DNA of 64,000 nt from Paenirhodobacter ferrireducens (GTDB lineage Bacteria > Pseudomonadota > Alphaproteobacteria > Rhodobacterales > Rhodobacteraceae), in assembly GCF_004022265.1 (NCBI RefSeq), contig NZ_SAVB01000006.1:1-64000 (forward strand), in the 5' to 3' direction. This document shows positions 45,834 to 54,377 of the stretch, in pieces (position 1 is the first letter of the stretch; every line of letters starts with the position of its first letter). Under the pieces are notes generated by a model. That model was not told the DNA's origin. It was given only the letters and a program-made list of their open reading frames with translations, and did no database searches. Made by a program: the position numbers and the translations under genes.

Positions 45834-46502
45834 TCAGTTGTTCGGGCGGATGATGAACTCGACCCGGCGGTTCTGCGCGCGGCCCTCGACGGTGAGGTTC
45901 GAGGCGATCGGCTGATCTTCACCGCGGCCATAGGCGACGAGGCGCGAGCGCGGCACGCCGGCGCCGATCAGGATCTGCGCGACGGAATCGGCGCGCTGCT
46001 GCGACAGACGCTGGTTGTAGTTCGCGTCGCCGGTGTTGTCGGTGTGGCCCACCACCTCGACCGTGGTGTCGGGATAGCGGTTCAGACTGCCCGCAAGGGT
46101 GTAGAGGTCGCGCTGCAGATCGCCACGCACCACCGAGCTGTCCGTGGCGAAGAGCACGTCCTGCGGCATGGTGACGACGAGCTGCGAGCCGGTGTTGACC
46201 ACCGAGACGCCGTTGGTGTCGAGGTCGCGGCGCAGTTCCTGCGCCTGCTTGTCAAGCTGGCTGCCGATCGCGCCGCCGATCAGCCCGCCGATCATCGCGC
46301 CGGTTGCGGCCTTCGCCAGCTTGTCGTCGCCGCGCCGGGTCGCGCCGAAGACGCCGCCGATCAGCGCGCCGGTGATCGCGCCCGAGTTGCGTTTGGCGTT
46401 CGGGTCGGTCGAGGCGTCATAGCCCGGGCCGTAGGTGTCGGTGCAGGCGGTCAGGCCGATCAGGCCGGTGGCCGCGACGAGGAAGGGGATGTTCTTCTTC
46501 AT
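45834..46502 (-). CDS. OmpA-family peptidoglycan-binding lipoprotein (YiaD-like)
   Basis: The 222-residue protein has a lipobox (ATGLIGLTAC, Cys near residue 20) and a glycine-zipper region (GALIGGVFGA and GAMIGGLIGGAIGS). It ends in an OmpA C-like domain (TTVEVVGHTDNTGDANYNQRLSQQRAD) with the diaminopimelate-binding Asp/Arg residues. It probably tethers the outer membrane to peptidoglycan. ATG 46502 begins the signal peptide. Confidence 0.92.
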   Translation of the reverse strand: MKKNIPFLVAATGLIGLTACTDTYGPGYDASTDPNAKRNSGAITGALIGGVFGATRRGDDKLAKAATGAMIGGLIGGAIGSQLDKQAQELRRDLDTNGVSVVNTGSQLVVTMPQDVLFATDSSVVRGDLQRDLYTLAGSLNRYPDTTVEVVGHTDNTGDANYNQRLSQQRADSVAQILIGAGVPRSRLVAYGRGEDQPIASNLTVEGRAQNRRVEFIIRPNN

Positions 46503-46608
46503 GTCCGTGCTCTCGCGTGGGAATGCGCCCTTGAGGCGTCTCACCCGTTCTACGCGATCCCCCGGGATTTGTTCCATCCGATCTGCGCGGGTGGCGGTTC
46601 TTTGCCCA

Positions 46609-47550
46609 TCACTTCTGGGCGAGGCACAGCAGCGTCGGGGCGATGCCGGCGTCGCCCCGTGCCGCCTCGCGCGCCAGCATCGCGCGCTTGACCGGCAGGC
46701 CCCAGTGATAGCCACCGAGCCCGCCCGACTTGCGCAAGGCGCGGTGGCAGGGGATCAGGTAGCTGATCGGGTTGCGTCCGACCGCGGTGCCGACGGCGCG
46801 CACCGCCGCAGGATTGCCGATCCGCGCGGCGATCTCGGAATAGGTCGTCACCTCGCCCGAGGGGATGGCAAGCAGCGCCTCCCAGACCTTGATCTGAAAG
46901 GGGGCACCAATCAGCGTCAGCGCCGCCTCGCCGCGGCCGCCAAGCGCCGCCTCGACCCAAGGCCGGATCGCGTCGGCCTCCTCGCGCAGCGTGGCGCCGG
47001 GCCAGCGCGCCGCCATGTCGGCGAAGGCCGCATCGAAACCGGTCTCGGCGGTGAAGGCGAGACCGCACAGGCCGCGCGCGGTGGCGAAGGCCAGCGCCTC
47101 GCCGAAGGGCGAGGGGAAGCGGCCCCAGCGGATTGTCAGTCCGCCGCCGCCTGCGGCGAATTCACCCGGGGTCATCGCCTCCCAGCGAAGGAAGAGATCA
47201 TGCAGCCGCGACGGGCCGGAGAGGCCAGCGCCGGCGGCGACCTCCTCGAGCGGCAGGTGTTCGGCCAGCAGCTCGCGCGCCAGATCGAGCGACAGATATT
47301 GCTGATAGCGCTTCGGCGAGACCCCGACCCAGGCAGAGAACACGCGCTGGAAATGCGCGGGCGAGAAGCCGAGCCGGGCCGCCAGATCGGCCAGCGGCAG
47401 CTCGCGCCGGTGACCACCCGCCGCTGCCTCGGCCCGGGCCGCGTCGATCTCGTGCAGCGCGCGCGAGATGACGCGGTAGTGGTAATCCTGCCGCTGCGCC
47501 TCGGCATCGGCGTCGGGCAGGGCGGCGGGGGGAAAGACAGTGTCGGACAT
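46609..47550 (-). CDS. Ada-like protein: AraC HTH fused to O6-alkylguanine-DNA alkyltransferase
   Basis: The 313-residue protein has an AraC HTH (ADLAARLGFSPAHFQRVFSAWVGVSPKRYQQY), a linker and an MGMT domain with the acceptor Cys in YLIPCHRALRKSGGLGGYHWG. The Zn-binding N-terminal phosphotriester domain of E. coli Ada is absent, so it lacks the sensor that makes Ada an activator. It should repair O6-alkylguanine and may bind DNA. ATG 47550 is preferred over an in-frame TTG 27 bases upstream. Confidence 0.9.
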   Translation of the reverse strand: MSDTVFPPAALPDADAEAQRQDYHYRVISRALHEIDAARAEAAAGGHRRELPLADLAARLGFSPAHFQRVFSAWVGVSPKRYQQYLSLDLARELLAEHLPLEEVAAGAGLSGPSRLHDLFLRWEAMTPGEFAAGGGGLTIRWGRFPSPFGEALAFATARGLCGLAFTAETGFDAAFADMAARWPGATLREEADAIRPWVEAALGGRGEAALTLIGAPFQIKVWEALLAIPSGEVTTYSEIAARIGNPAAVRAVGTAVGRNPISYLIPCHRALRKSGGLGGYHWGLPVKRAMLAREAARGDAGIAPTLLCLAQK

Positions 47551-47634
47551 CGGCGGGCTCGGGTCAGGACGGGACAACCGATCCTATCCCGAGGCAGCGC
47601 GCCGACGCGACCCGAAAGCTGCGCATTCGGCGTC

Positions 47635-48567
47635 TCAGGCGGCGATCACCCGGCGCCGCGCATTGCGGGCGCGGCAGAACATCTCGACCTCCCAGCGTTC
47701 GAGCCAGGACCGTGCCGCCTCGGCATGGGCCTCGGCAAGGCGCGGGCGCAGGGTCATGCGCAGTTCGGCCGGCAGCAGCGCCGCATAGGCGGCGTCGAGC
47801 TGCACCGAACTGACCCAGATCCCATTCGCCAGTACGATTTCGGGCGCGTCGAACAGCAGGGTGTAGAGCGATTGCCGCCCTTCGAGGCGCGGGGCGGTGC
47901 AGATCTCGGCGACGCGGCCGAACATCTCGCCCTCGGTGAACCAGAATTTCAGCTCGGGGCCGGCGAGCAGGATGCCAAGCCCGGGCGAGGCGATGGTCGC
48001 GTGCTCGGGATGGGTCGGTCCGAAGGCCGCGGCGGAAATCCGCAGCGGGCGCGACACCGCGGGCGCGCGCAGTGGCATCACATGATGGCCGAGCCAGACG
48101 AGCGGTCTCAGTCCGTGGTCGCGGGTGAGGATCTCGTCGCCCGGGCGCAGCCAGTCGATCGCCTGCGGCCCGTCGGCGGTGGCGATCATCGTGCCGGGGC
48201 CGAGGGCGGGCAGGCGGGCGATCTCCTCAGGGCCGGCGGCGCGGCCGGCGGTGGCGGGATGCGGCAGCTCGGTATACTCGGCACCGGGAACGAACGGTTC
48301 GGAGGCAATGAAGAGGCCGGGCAGCCCGTCGATGTCGATCCGCTCAAGCCGCAGCATCCGCCCGCTTGCCGCGCGCAGCAACAGCGGCAGCTCGGCCGAG
48401 GCAATCCCGCAGGTGACGGGGCGGTCGAGCGCGTCGCGCAGCTCTGCCCCGTCTTCGGTCTGGACCAGCCGCCACAGCATCGTGCCCGGATCGAAGTCGG
48501 GGGCCAGCGACCAGACCTTGCGCTGCGGGTCGAAGCTGAGCGCCGACACCGGGTAGCCAACCTGCAT
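47635..48567 (-). CDS. Hint-domain protein lacking the usual Cys
   Basis: The 310-residue protein has a Hint_2-type module (GTMIATADGPQAIDWLRPGDEILTRDHGLRPLVWLGH at about residues 126-162; key motif GTMIATADG then LRPGDEILTRD). The residue before GT is Pro (ALGPGTM) where related proteins have a Cys-containing CFTPGT. The N-terminal 120 residues are a separate unknown domain. The C-terminus follows the family with ICTAPRLEGRQ and HPEHATIASPGLG. The second ATG (48567) is chosen because GGAGAGG sits 6 bases before it. Role unknown. Confidence 0.72.
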   Translation of the reverse strand: MQVGYPVSALSFDPQRKVWSLAPDFDPGTMLWRLVQTEDGAELRDALDRPVTCGIASAELPLLLRAASGRMLRLERIDIDGLPGLFIASEPFVPGAEYTELPHPATAGRAAGPEEIARLPALGPGTMIATADGPQAIDWLRPGDEILTRDHGLRPLVWLGHHVMPLRAPAVSRPLRISAAAFGPTHPEHATIASPGLGILLAGPELKFWFTEGEMFGRVAEICTAPRLEGRQSLYTLLFDAPEIVLANGIWVSSVQLDAAYAALLPAELRMTLRPRLAEAHAEAARSWLERWEVEMFCRARNARRRVIAA

Positions 48568-48716
48568 CATCCTCTCCTGCCGTCTTCCGCGCCGATTCCC
48601 TGCCGATCTTCGCGCAACAGAGAAAATGTCGGGTTAACGGCACCACCCCGGCACGAAATTTCCCGGCTCCGGCACAGCCCCCTTGCCGGCGCCGGGCGGG
48701 GCGGGCAGAAGGGGGC

Positions 48717-49361
48717 ATGGCACGCCAGTTCGACTATGAAACCATGCAGCAGGTGTTCCGCCGGTTCGCGGCGGCCGAGCCCCACCCGAAGGGGGAGCTC
48801 GAGCACACCAACGCCTTCACCCTGCTCGTCGCGGTGGCGCTCTCGGCGCAGGCGACGGATGCGGGGGTGAACAAGGCCACCCGCAGCCTGTTTCCGATCG
48901 CCGACACGCCCGCAAAGATGCTCGCCCTCGGCGAGGAGGGGCTGATCGAGCATGTCAAGACCATCGGCCTGTTCCGGCAGAAGGCGAAGAACGTGATGAA
49001 GCTCAGCGCGATCCTCGTCGAGCGTTTCGGCGGCGAGGTGCCGTCCTCGCGCGCCGCGCTGATGAGCCTTCCGGGGGTCGGGCGCAAGACCGCGAATGTG
49101 GTGCTGAACATGTGGTTCCACTATCCGGCGCAGGCGGTCGACACCCATATCTTCCGCATCGGCAACCGCACCGGCATCTGCCCGGGCAAGGATGTCGACG
49201 CCGTCGAGCGGGCGATCGAGGACAACGTGCCCGTCGAATTCCAGCAACACGCACATCACTGGCTGATCCTGCATGGCCGCTATATCTGCACCGCGCGCAA
49301 GCCGCGCTGCGCCGATTGCCTGATCCGCGACCTGTGCGCCTTCGAGGAGAAAACCGCGTGA
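48717..49361 (+). CDS. nth: Endonuclease III
   Basis: The 214-residue DNA glycosylase/AP lyase carries the helix-hairpin-helix SLPGVGRKTANVVLN with catalytic Lys, the catalytic Asp in AVDTHIFRI, and the [4Fe-4S] cysteines spaced C-x6-C-x2-C-x5-C near the end (CTARKPRCADCLIRDLC). It repairs oxidised pyrimidines. GTGA overlap couples it to the PfkB kinase gene. Confidence 0.96.
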   Translation: MARQFDYETMQQVFRRFAAAEPHPKGELEHTNAFTLLVAVALSAQATDAGVNKATRSLFPIADTPAKMLALGEEGLIEHVKTIGLFRQKAKNVMKLSAILVERFGGEVPSSRAALMSLPGVGRKTANVVLNMWFHYPAQAVDTHIFRIGNRTGICPGKDVDAVERAIEDNVPVEFQQHAHHWLILHGRYICTARKPRCADCLIRDLCAFEEKTA

Positions 49362-50344
49362 AGAACTATCAGGTTGTCGGTATCGGCAACGCCATCGTCG
49401 ACGTCATCGCGCAATGCGACGACAGCTTCCTCGAGCTGATGGGCATCGAGAAGGGCATCATGCAGCTGATCGAGCGCGAGCGCGCCGAGGTGCTCTATGC
49501 CGCGATGCGAGAGCGCACGCAGGCGCCTGGCGGTTCGGTCGGCAACACCATCGCCGGGCTTGGCAACCTTGGTCTGAACACCGCCTTCATCGGCCGGGTG
49601 CGCGACGATGCGCTTGGCCGCTTCTACGAGGCGGCGCTGCAGGGCGAGGGCACGGGCTTTCCGAACCCGCCGGTCGCCGCAGCCGATCTGCCGACCTCGC
49701 GCTCGATGATCTTCGTCACCCCGGATGGCGAGCGCTCGATGAACACCTATCTCGGCATCTCGGCGGAGGTCTCGACCGAGGACGTGCCGCTCGAGGTGGT
49801 GGAGAACACCGAGATCCTGTTCCTCGAGGGCTATCTCTTCGACAAGGATTACGGCAAGGCGGCGTTCCTGAAGGCGGCGCAGGGCTGCCACCGTGGCGGT
49901 GGCAAGGCGGGGATCGCGCTGTCGGACCCGTTCTGCGTCGATCGTCACCGCGACAGCTTCCGCCGTCTGGTGGCGGAAGAGATGGATTACGTCATCGGCA
50001 ACCAGCACGAGTGGGAATCGCTCTATCAGACCGATCTCGAGACGGCGCTGGCGCAGGCGGCGGCGGAATGCGGGCTGGTGGTCTGCACCCGCTCGGGCGC
50101 CGATGTGGTGCTGATCCGCGGCGCGGAGCGGGTCGAGGTGCCGGTGCATCGCGTCGTGCCGGTCGATGCGACCGGGGCGGGCGACCAGTTCGCGGCGGGC
50201 TTCCTCTATGGCTATGCCACCGGGCAGAGCCTGAAGGTGGCGGGCGCCATGGGCTGCGTCGCCGCAGCCGAGGTCATCAGCCATTACGGCGCGCGCCCCG
50301 AAAGCGACATCAAGGCGCTGTTCCGGGCGAAGGGCCTGATCTGA
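49358..50344 (+). CDS. PfkB-family carbohydrate/adenosine kinase
   Basis: The 328-residue protein starts KNYQVVGIGNAIVDVIAQ, has APGGSVGNTIAGLGNLG, and the C-terminal anion-hole DATGAGDQFAAGFLYGYA. The layout matches the adenosine-kinase-like branch found in alphaproteobacteria. It phosphorylates a sugar or nucleoside 5'-OH with ATP. The GTG start at 49358 overlaps the nth stop. Confidence 0.9.
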   Translation: MKNYQVVGIGNAIVDVIAQCDDSFLELMGIEKGIMQLIERERAEVLYAAMRERTQAPGGSVGNTIAGLGNLGLNTAFIGRVRDDALGRFYEAALQGEGTGFPNPPVAAADLPTSRSMIFVTPDGERSMNTYLGISAEVSTEDVPLEVVENTEILFLEGYLFDKDYGKAAFLKAAQGCHRGGGKAGIALSDPFCVDRHRDSFRRLVAEEMDYVIGNQHEWESLYQTDLETALAQAAAECGLVVCTRSGADVVLIRGAERVEVPVHRVVPVDATGAGDQFAAGFLYGYATGQSLKVAGAMGCVAAAEVISHYGARPESDIKALFRAKGLI

Positions 50345-50358
50345 GCGGGACAGGGAGC

Positions 50359-51018
50359 ATGGCCGCCTCGCCCTATGACGACGCCTTCTATGCGCGCGAG
50401 CTGGCGCGCGGGCGCCATCGCGAGATCGTCGGTGGCCGCTGGGACGAGACCGGCGAAGCGCAGATGATCGCGCTGCGTACGGCGGGGCTCTTGCCCGGGC
50501 ACGCGCTTCTCGACATCGGGGCGGGCTCGCTGCGGCTTGGCTGCAAGGCGGTGCCCTATCTCGAGCCCGGCCACTACTGGGCGACGGATGCCTCGCGCGC
50601 GATCCTTCTGGCGGGGCATGCGGCGGAACTGGCCGATCCGTCCCGGCTCGATCCGGCGCAGCTGATCGAGGACGCGCGCTTCGACTTTCCGGGTGTGCCC
50701 GACACCATCACCCACGCCATCGCCTTCGCCGTCTTCCCGCATTTGCCGATGGCGATGCTGCGGCGCGCGATGACCGGGTTGCGGCGGTTTTCGCGGCTGG
50801 AACGGTTCCTGTTCACCGTCTTCCTTGCCCCCGATGCGGTGACCGCGGCGCGGCCCTTCCGCCAGCCCGACGGTGTCGTCACCCACGACATCCGCCCGCC
50901 CTATCATCTGCTCGAGGCGGATGTGCATGGCTTTGCCGCGCAGACCGGCTGGATCGCCACCCGCGAGGCGATGCGCCTGCCGCGGGGGCAGGTGCTGTTC
51001 ACCGCCGTGCCGGCCTGA
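50359..51018 (+). CDS. Class I SAM-dependent methyltransferase
   Basis: The 219-residue protein has the SAM-binding loop LLDIGAGSLRLGC at about residues 50-62, the acidic ATDAS end of strand 2, and AIAFAVFPHLP in place of motif post-I. Substrate unknown. GGGAG lies 5 bases before ATG 50359, 14 bases after the kinase gene, so it may share its transcript. Confidence 0.8.
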   Translation: MAASPYDDAFYARELARGRHREIVGGRWDETGEAQMIALRTAGLLPGHALLDIGAGSLRLGCKAVPYLEPGHYWATDASRAILLAGHAAELADPSRLDPAQLIEDARFDFPGVPDTITHAIAFAVFPHLPMAMLRRAMTGLRRFSRLERFLFTVFLAPDAVTAARPFRQPDGVVTHDIRPPYHLLEADVHGFAAQTGWIATREAMRLPRGQVLFTAVPA

Positions 51019-51030
51019 GCCGGGACGGGC

Positions 51031-51849
51031 TCAGTTGCCGAGCTTGGCGTGGACCTCGTCGAGATCGACCTCGCCCAGCGGATACTTGTTGTCCGGGTCG
51101 TCGAAATCGTAGCGGAAGAGCTGGAAGTCCTTCTTGTAGATCTCCCAGATCAGGTGGCGCGACAGGTCGTCGAAATACTCGCTGACCTTGTGCGCGCGCT
51201 TCGGCCCGTGGCCTTCCGATTCGTTGAACTTCGGCACTTTCGCCAGATCGACCGGCACCGGCGTGGTGATGTGGTCGAGCACCGACTGCATGCCTTCGTT
51301 GAACTTCTCGGTGAAGAAGATGTTGTCGTAGCGCCCGCCGTTCACGATGAAGGTCGAGATATGCCCCGACATCGCCGACCAGTGGATGTCGGGCTCCATC
51401 GGCCGGCGCCAGCGGATGGTGTCGCGGGCGAACAGCAGGAAGCGGCGGAACGACTTGATCTGGTCGAACTCGAAATTGTCCTCGGGGCTGCCGACCTCGA
51501 CGCCGTAGCGCTGGATCAGCTGCGGCACCAGATTGCCGCGATAGCGCTTGCCGTTGCGCTGGATGCCGGCGATCTTGTCGAAGAACGAGCTGAGCAGCCG
51601 CGCATAGGGGTTGCGCACGCAGGTGAAGGCATAGCTCTTGTGTGCCTTCACGTTCTTCTCGATCAGCTTCTGGCTGTCCTCCTGCGACCACTTGTGCAGG
51701 CCGGAGGTCGAATCATGGATATCGCCGTCGAAGAAGCGGCCATGGTCGGAGTAGAACATGATCTGCCCGATCGACGAGCAGGCGCATTTCGGAACCACCC
51801 GATAGACGACGCTTTCGCTTTCCGTCATCCACGTTCCTGGAAAACCCAT
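51031..51849 (-). CDS. Sulfotransferase family 2 protein
   Basis: The 272-residue protein has the PAPS 5'-phosphosulfate loop VPKCACSSIGQIM and the 3'-phosphate loop CVRNPYARLLSSF, the two landmarks of carbohydrate sulfotransferases of the HNK-1/Sulfotransfer_2 type. No membrane anchor or signal is visible, so it is predicted cytosolic. AGGAGG lies 8 bases before ATG 51849. It diverges from a GT14-type glycosyltransferase and may sulfate that enzyme's product. Confidence 0.85.
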   Translation of the reverse strand: MGFPGTWMTESESVVYRVVPKCACSSIGQIMFYSDHGRFFDGDIHDSTSGLHKWSQEDSQKLIEKNVKAHKSYAFTCVRNPYARLLSSFFDKIAGIQRNGKRYRGNLVPQLIQRYGVEVGSPEDNFEFDQIKSFRRFLLFARDTIRWRRPMEPDIHWSAMSGHISTFIVNGGRYDNIFFTEKFNEGMQSVLDHITTPVPVDLAKVPKFNESEGHGPKRAHKVSEYFDDLSRHLIWEIYKKDFQLFRYDFDDPDNKYPLGEVDLDEVHAKLGN

Positions 51850-51875
51850 GGATCTTGCCTCCTTGAACGACCGGG

Positions 51876-51950
51876 CGTCATCTTGACGTCGTGGCCGAAA
51901 TATTTACTCACTACAGATCAAAGAACCTCTGTCTTTTCAATGTTCTTTGA
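51876..51950. promoter_or_regulatory. Two inverted repeats in an AT-rich divergent spacer
   Basis: CGTCA-TCT-TGACG (51876-51888) and TCAAAGAAC (51918-51926)/GTTCTTTGA (51942-51950) lie between the sulfotransferase and glycosyltransferase genes. The spacer is clearly AT-richer than the rest of the window. They are operator candidates, inferred only from symmetry and position. Confidence 0.45.
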
Positions 51951-51998
51951 CGGTATCAAGGCAGATAGTACGTAACGGGCGAAAGAACTGTTTCTGGT

Positions 51999-53573
51999 AT
52001 GGCTAAAATCGCCTTCATCCTGCTGACGCACAAAGACCCGGACGGGATCATCGCGCAGGCGCAGCGGCTGACGGCAACCGGCGATTACGTCTCGATCCAT
52101 TTCGACGCCCGGGCCAAACTGGCCGATTTCGAGAAGCTCCGCACGGCGCTCGCCGACAACCCCTCGGTCACCTTCGCGGCGCGGCGGCTGAAATGCGGCT
52201 GGGGCGAGTGGAGCCTTGTCGCGGCCACGCTCGAGGCGGTGAAGGCTGCGGTTGCGGCCTTTCCCGAGGCCACGCATTTCTACATGCTCTCGGGCGACTG
52301 CATGCAGATCAAGACCGCCGAATTCGCCCATGCCTTCCTCGATGCGACCGATGTCGACTATATCGAAAGCTTCGATTTCTTCGCCTCGGACTGGATCAAG
52401 ACCGGGATCAAGGAAGAGCGGCTGATCTATCGCCACTGGTTCAACGAGCGCACGCAAAGCTGGCTGTTCTACCGCAGCTTCGAGCTGCAGAAGGCGCTTG
52501 GCCTCACCCGCGCGGTGCCCGAGGACATCCAGATGATGATCGGCTCGCAATGGTGGTGCCTGCGCCGGCATACGATCGAGGCGGTGCTGGCCTTCTGCAC
52601 CGAGCGACCCGACGTGATGCGCTTCTTCCGCACCACCTGGATCCCGGACGAGACCTTCTTCCAGACCATCGTGCGCCATGTCGTGCCAGAGAGGGAGATC
52701 CGCACCCGGACCCTCACCTTCCTGATGTTCACCGACTACGGCATGCCGGTGACCTTCTACAACGATCATTACGACCTGCTGCTGGCGCAGGACTTCCTGT
52801 TCGCGCGCAAGATCAGCGCCGATGCGGCCGAGCTCAAGCAGCGGCTTGGCGAGCTGTGGACGCAGACCGGCGTCAGCTTCCCGATCTCGAACGAGGGACG
52901 CTCGCTTTACAAGTTCCTGACCGGTCGCGGCCGCATCGGGCGCCGCTTTGCGCCGCGCTTTTGGGAAACGGAAGCGAGCCTCGGGCGCGAGCGCACGCTG
53001 ATGATGGTGGTGTGCAAGAAGTGGCATGTGGCGAAGCGGCTGGTCGAGCAGATCCGCCTGCGCACCGGTATTCCCGCGGTCGATTACCTGTTCCATGAAG
53101 AGGGCGGCCTGCCGCATCTGGGCGGCATCGAGCGCACGGTGGAAAAGCGCAATCGTCACCGCCGGGCGCTGGTGCGGATGCTGTTCGACTATTTCCGCAC
53201 CGACAAGCTGATTATCTGCGTCGATCCGGCCGATTTCGACATGATGCAGGATTTCGCCTCTGACAAGGCGACGGTGCGCATCCTCGAGGTCGAGTGCGAC
53301 TTCACCGACGACTACCTGATCGGCCATGCCCGGCGCATCGGCCTGGCCGGTGACAGCACGCCGCAGGACGTGATCGACCGGCTTCTGCCGACGGTGCGCT
53401 TCGATCTGAAATTCGAGAGCGACCGGATGCGCGACGCGCGCTTCCCGATGTTCGTGCGGATGCGCGAAAGCGTGCGCGCCGAGGAGAACGCGACGCCGCT
53501 TGCCCGCTTCCTGAACATCGAGCCCGAGGTTGCGCAGGACATCGCGGCGACCCATTATCTGTTCGTCGACTGA
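51999..53573 (+). CDS. GT14-type beta-1,6-N-acetylglucosaminyl/xylosyltransferase with DUF5928
   Basis: The 524-residue protein has an N-terminal core-2/I-branching domain (IAFILLTHKDPDGIIAQAQRL, YVSIHFDARA, HFYMLSGDCMQIK and GSQWWCLRRHTIEAVLAF). The second half is a Rhodobacteraceae-type DUF5928 extension of about 240 residues, with LIICVDPADFDMMQ and the end ATHYLFVD. It is cytosolic, with no membrane helix. Product probably part of a surface glycan, possibly sulfated by the divergent gene. Confidence 0.83.
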   Translation: MAKIAFILLTHKDPDGIIAQAQRLTATGDYVSIHFDARAKLADFEKLRTALADNPSVTFAARRLKCGWGEWSLVAATLEAVKAAVAAFPEATHFYMLSGDCMQIKTAEFAHAFLDATDVDYIESFDFFASDWIKTGIKEERLIYRHWFNERTQSWLFYRSFELQKALGLTRAVPEDIQMMIGSQWWCLRRHTIEAVLAFCTERPDVMRFFRTTWIPDETFFQTIVRHVVPEREIRTRTLTFLMFTDYGMPVTFYNDHYDLLLAQDFLFARKISADAAELKQRLGELWTQTGVSFPISNEGRSLYKFLTGRGRIGRRFAPRFWETEASLGRERTLMMVVCKKWHVAKRLVEQIRLRTGIPAVDYLFHEEGGLPHLGGIERTVEKRNRHRRALVRMLFDYFRTDKLIICVDPADFDMMQDFASDKATVRILEVECDFTDDYLIGHARRIGLAGDSTPQDVIDRLLPTVRFDLKFESDRMRDARFPMFVRMRESVRAEENATPLARFLNIEPEVAQDIAATHYLFVD

Positions 53574-53583
53574 GGAGAGACCC

Positions 53584-53964
53584 GTGGCTTACGTCTACGA
53601 TACGAACAACATCTTCGCCCGCATCCTGCGCGGCGAGATCCCGAACAACACCGTTCTGGAGACCGAGCACACGCTCGTCTTCCGCGATATCGCGCCGAAG
53701 GCGCCGGTGCATGTGCTGGCGATCCCGAAGGGGCCCTATGTCACCTACGACCATTTCTGCGCTGAGGCCTCGGACGCCGAGATCGTCGACTTCACCCGCG
53801 CCTGCGCCAAGGTCTGCGACATGCTCGGGATCGCGGCGAAGGACGGCGGCAAGGGCTTCCGCGCGATCACCAATTCCGGCGAGAATGGGGTGCAGGAAGT
53901 GCCGCATTTTCATCTGCACATCCTTGGCGGCCGCTCGCTCGGCCGGATGCTCGACCTCGACTGA
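53584..53964 (+). CDS. HIT-family nucleotide hydrolase
   Basis: The 126-residue protein carries the histidine triad VPHFHLHILGG at residues about 108-118 and the upstream IFARILRGEIP and FRDIAPKAPVHVLAIPKG. It is an HinT/Hit-like hydrolase of nucleoside phosphoramidates or dinucleotides. The start is GTG at 53584 with GAGGAGA upstream, 10 bases after the glycosyltransferase stop. Confidence 0.93.
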   Translation: MAYVYDTNNIFARILRGEIPNNTVLETEHTLVFRDIAPKAPVHVLAIPKGPYVTYDHFCAEASDAEIVDFTRACAKVCDMLGIAAKDGGKGFRAITNSGENGVQEVPHFHLHILGGRSLGRMLDLD

Positions 53965-54058
53965 GGGAAGGGGCGGGCGCAGGGCCCCTTGCCCCGTTCC
54001 CGGCAATCGCTAATATGCCGCCAAAGGCGCCACCGCGCCGCATTCCACGGAGCCGCAG

Positions 54059-54253
54059 ATGACCGCAACCGCCCCCGACGCCCCCGAGACGCAAGTCGTG
54101 ACCAGCTGGAAGGTCGCCTGTGACGGCGGTGAGGGTGCGCTTGGCCATCCGCGCGTCTGGCTGACGATCCCGCACGACACGGGCTGGGTCGAGTGCCCCT
54201 ATTGCGACAAGAAATACGTGATCGACCGCGAGCATGCGCAATCGGGTCACTGA
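54059..54253 (+). CDS. Zinc-finger protein of the NDUFS6 (CHCC) type
   Basis: The 64-residue protein has a C-x(n)-H-x(n)-C-x2-C pattern: VACDGGEG...GHPRVWL...[11 protein letters not shown]. This resembles the CHCC zinc finger of complex I subunit NDUFS6 and the small alphaproteobacterial homologues. It may act in complex I assembly. The start is at 54059 after GGAGCC; a hairpin follows the stop. Confidence 0.87.
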   Translation: MTATAPDAPETQVVTSWKVACDGGEGALGHPRVWLTIPHDTGWVECPYCDKKYVIDREHAQSGH

Positions 54254-54278
54254 GACCTGACGCATCTTCGCGCGCATG

Positions 54279-54300
54279 CGGGCGGCCCTCGGGCCGCCCG
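54279..54300 (+). terminator. Hairpin after the zinc-finger gene
   Basis: CGGGCGGCC (54279-54287) pairs with GGCCGCCCG (54292-54300) around 4 bases, 26 bases past the stop and before polA. Only a weak T-run follows. Confidence 0.55.
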
Positions 54301-54377
54301 TTCGCATTTGTGGCCGCGTTTCGGGTTTCGGGGCGGGCGCGGCTGTGGCACAACAGGGGCCTGAACGGAGGGACCCC

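Noticed and set aside
47635-48567. Intein interpretation of the Hint domain
   Set aside because: There is no host protein around it and no C-terminal HN-Cys/Ser splice junction.
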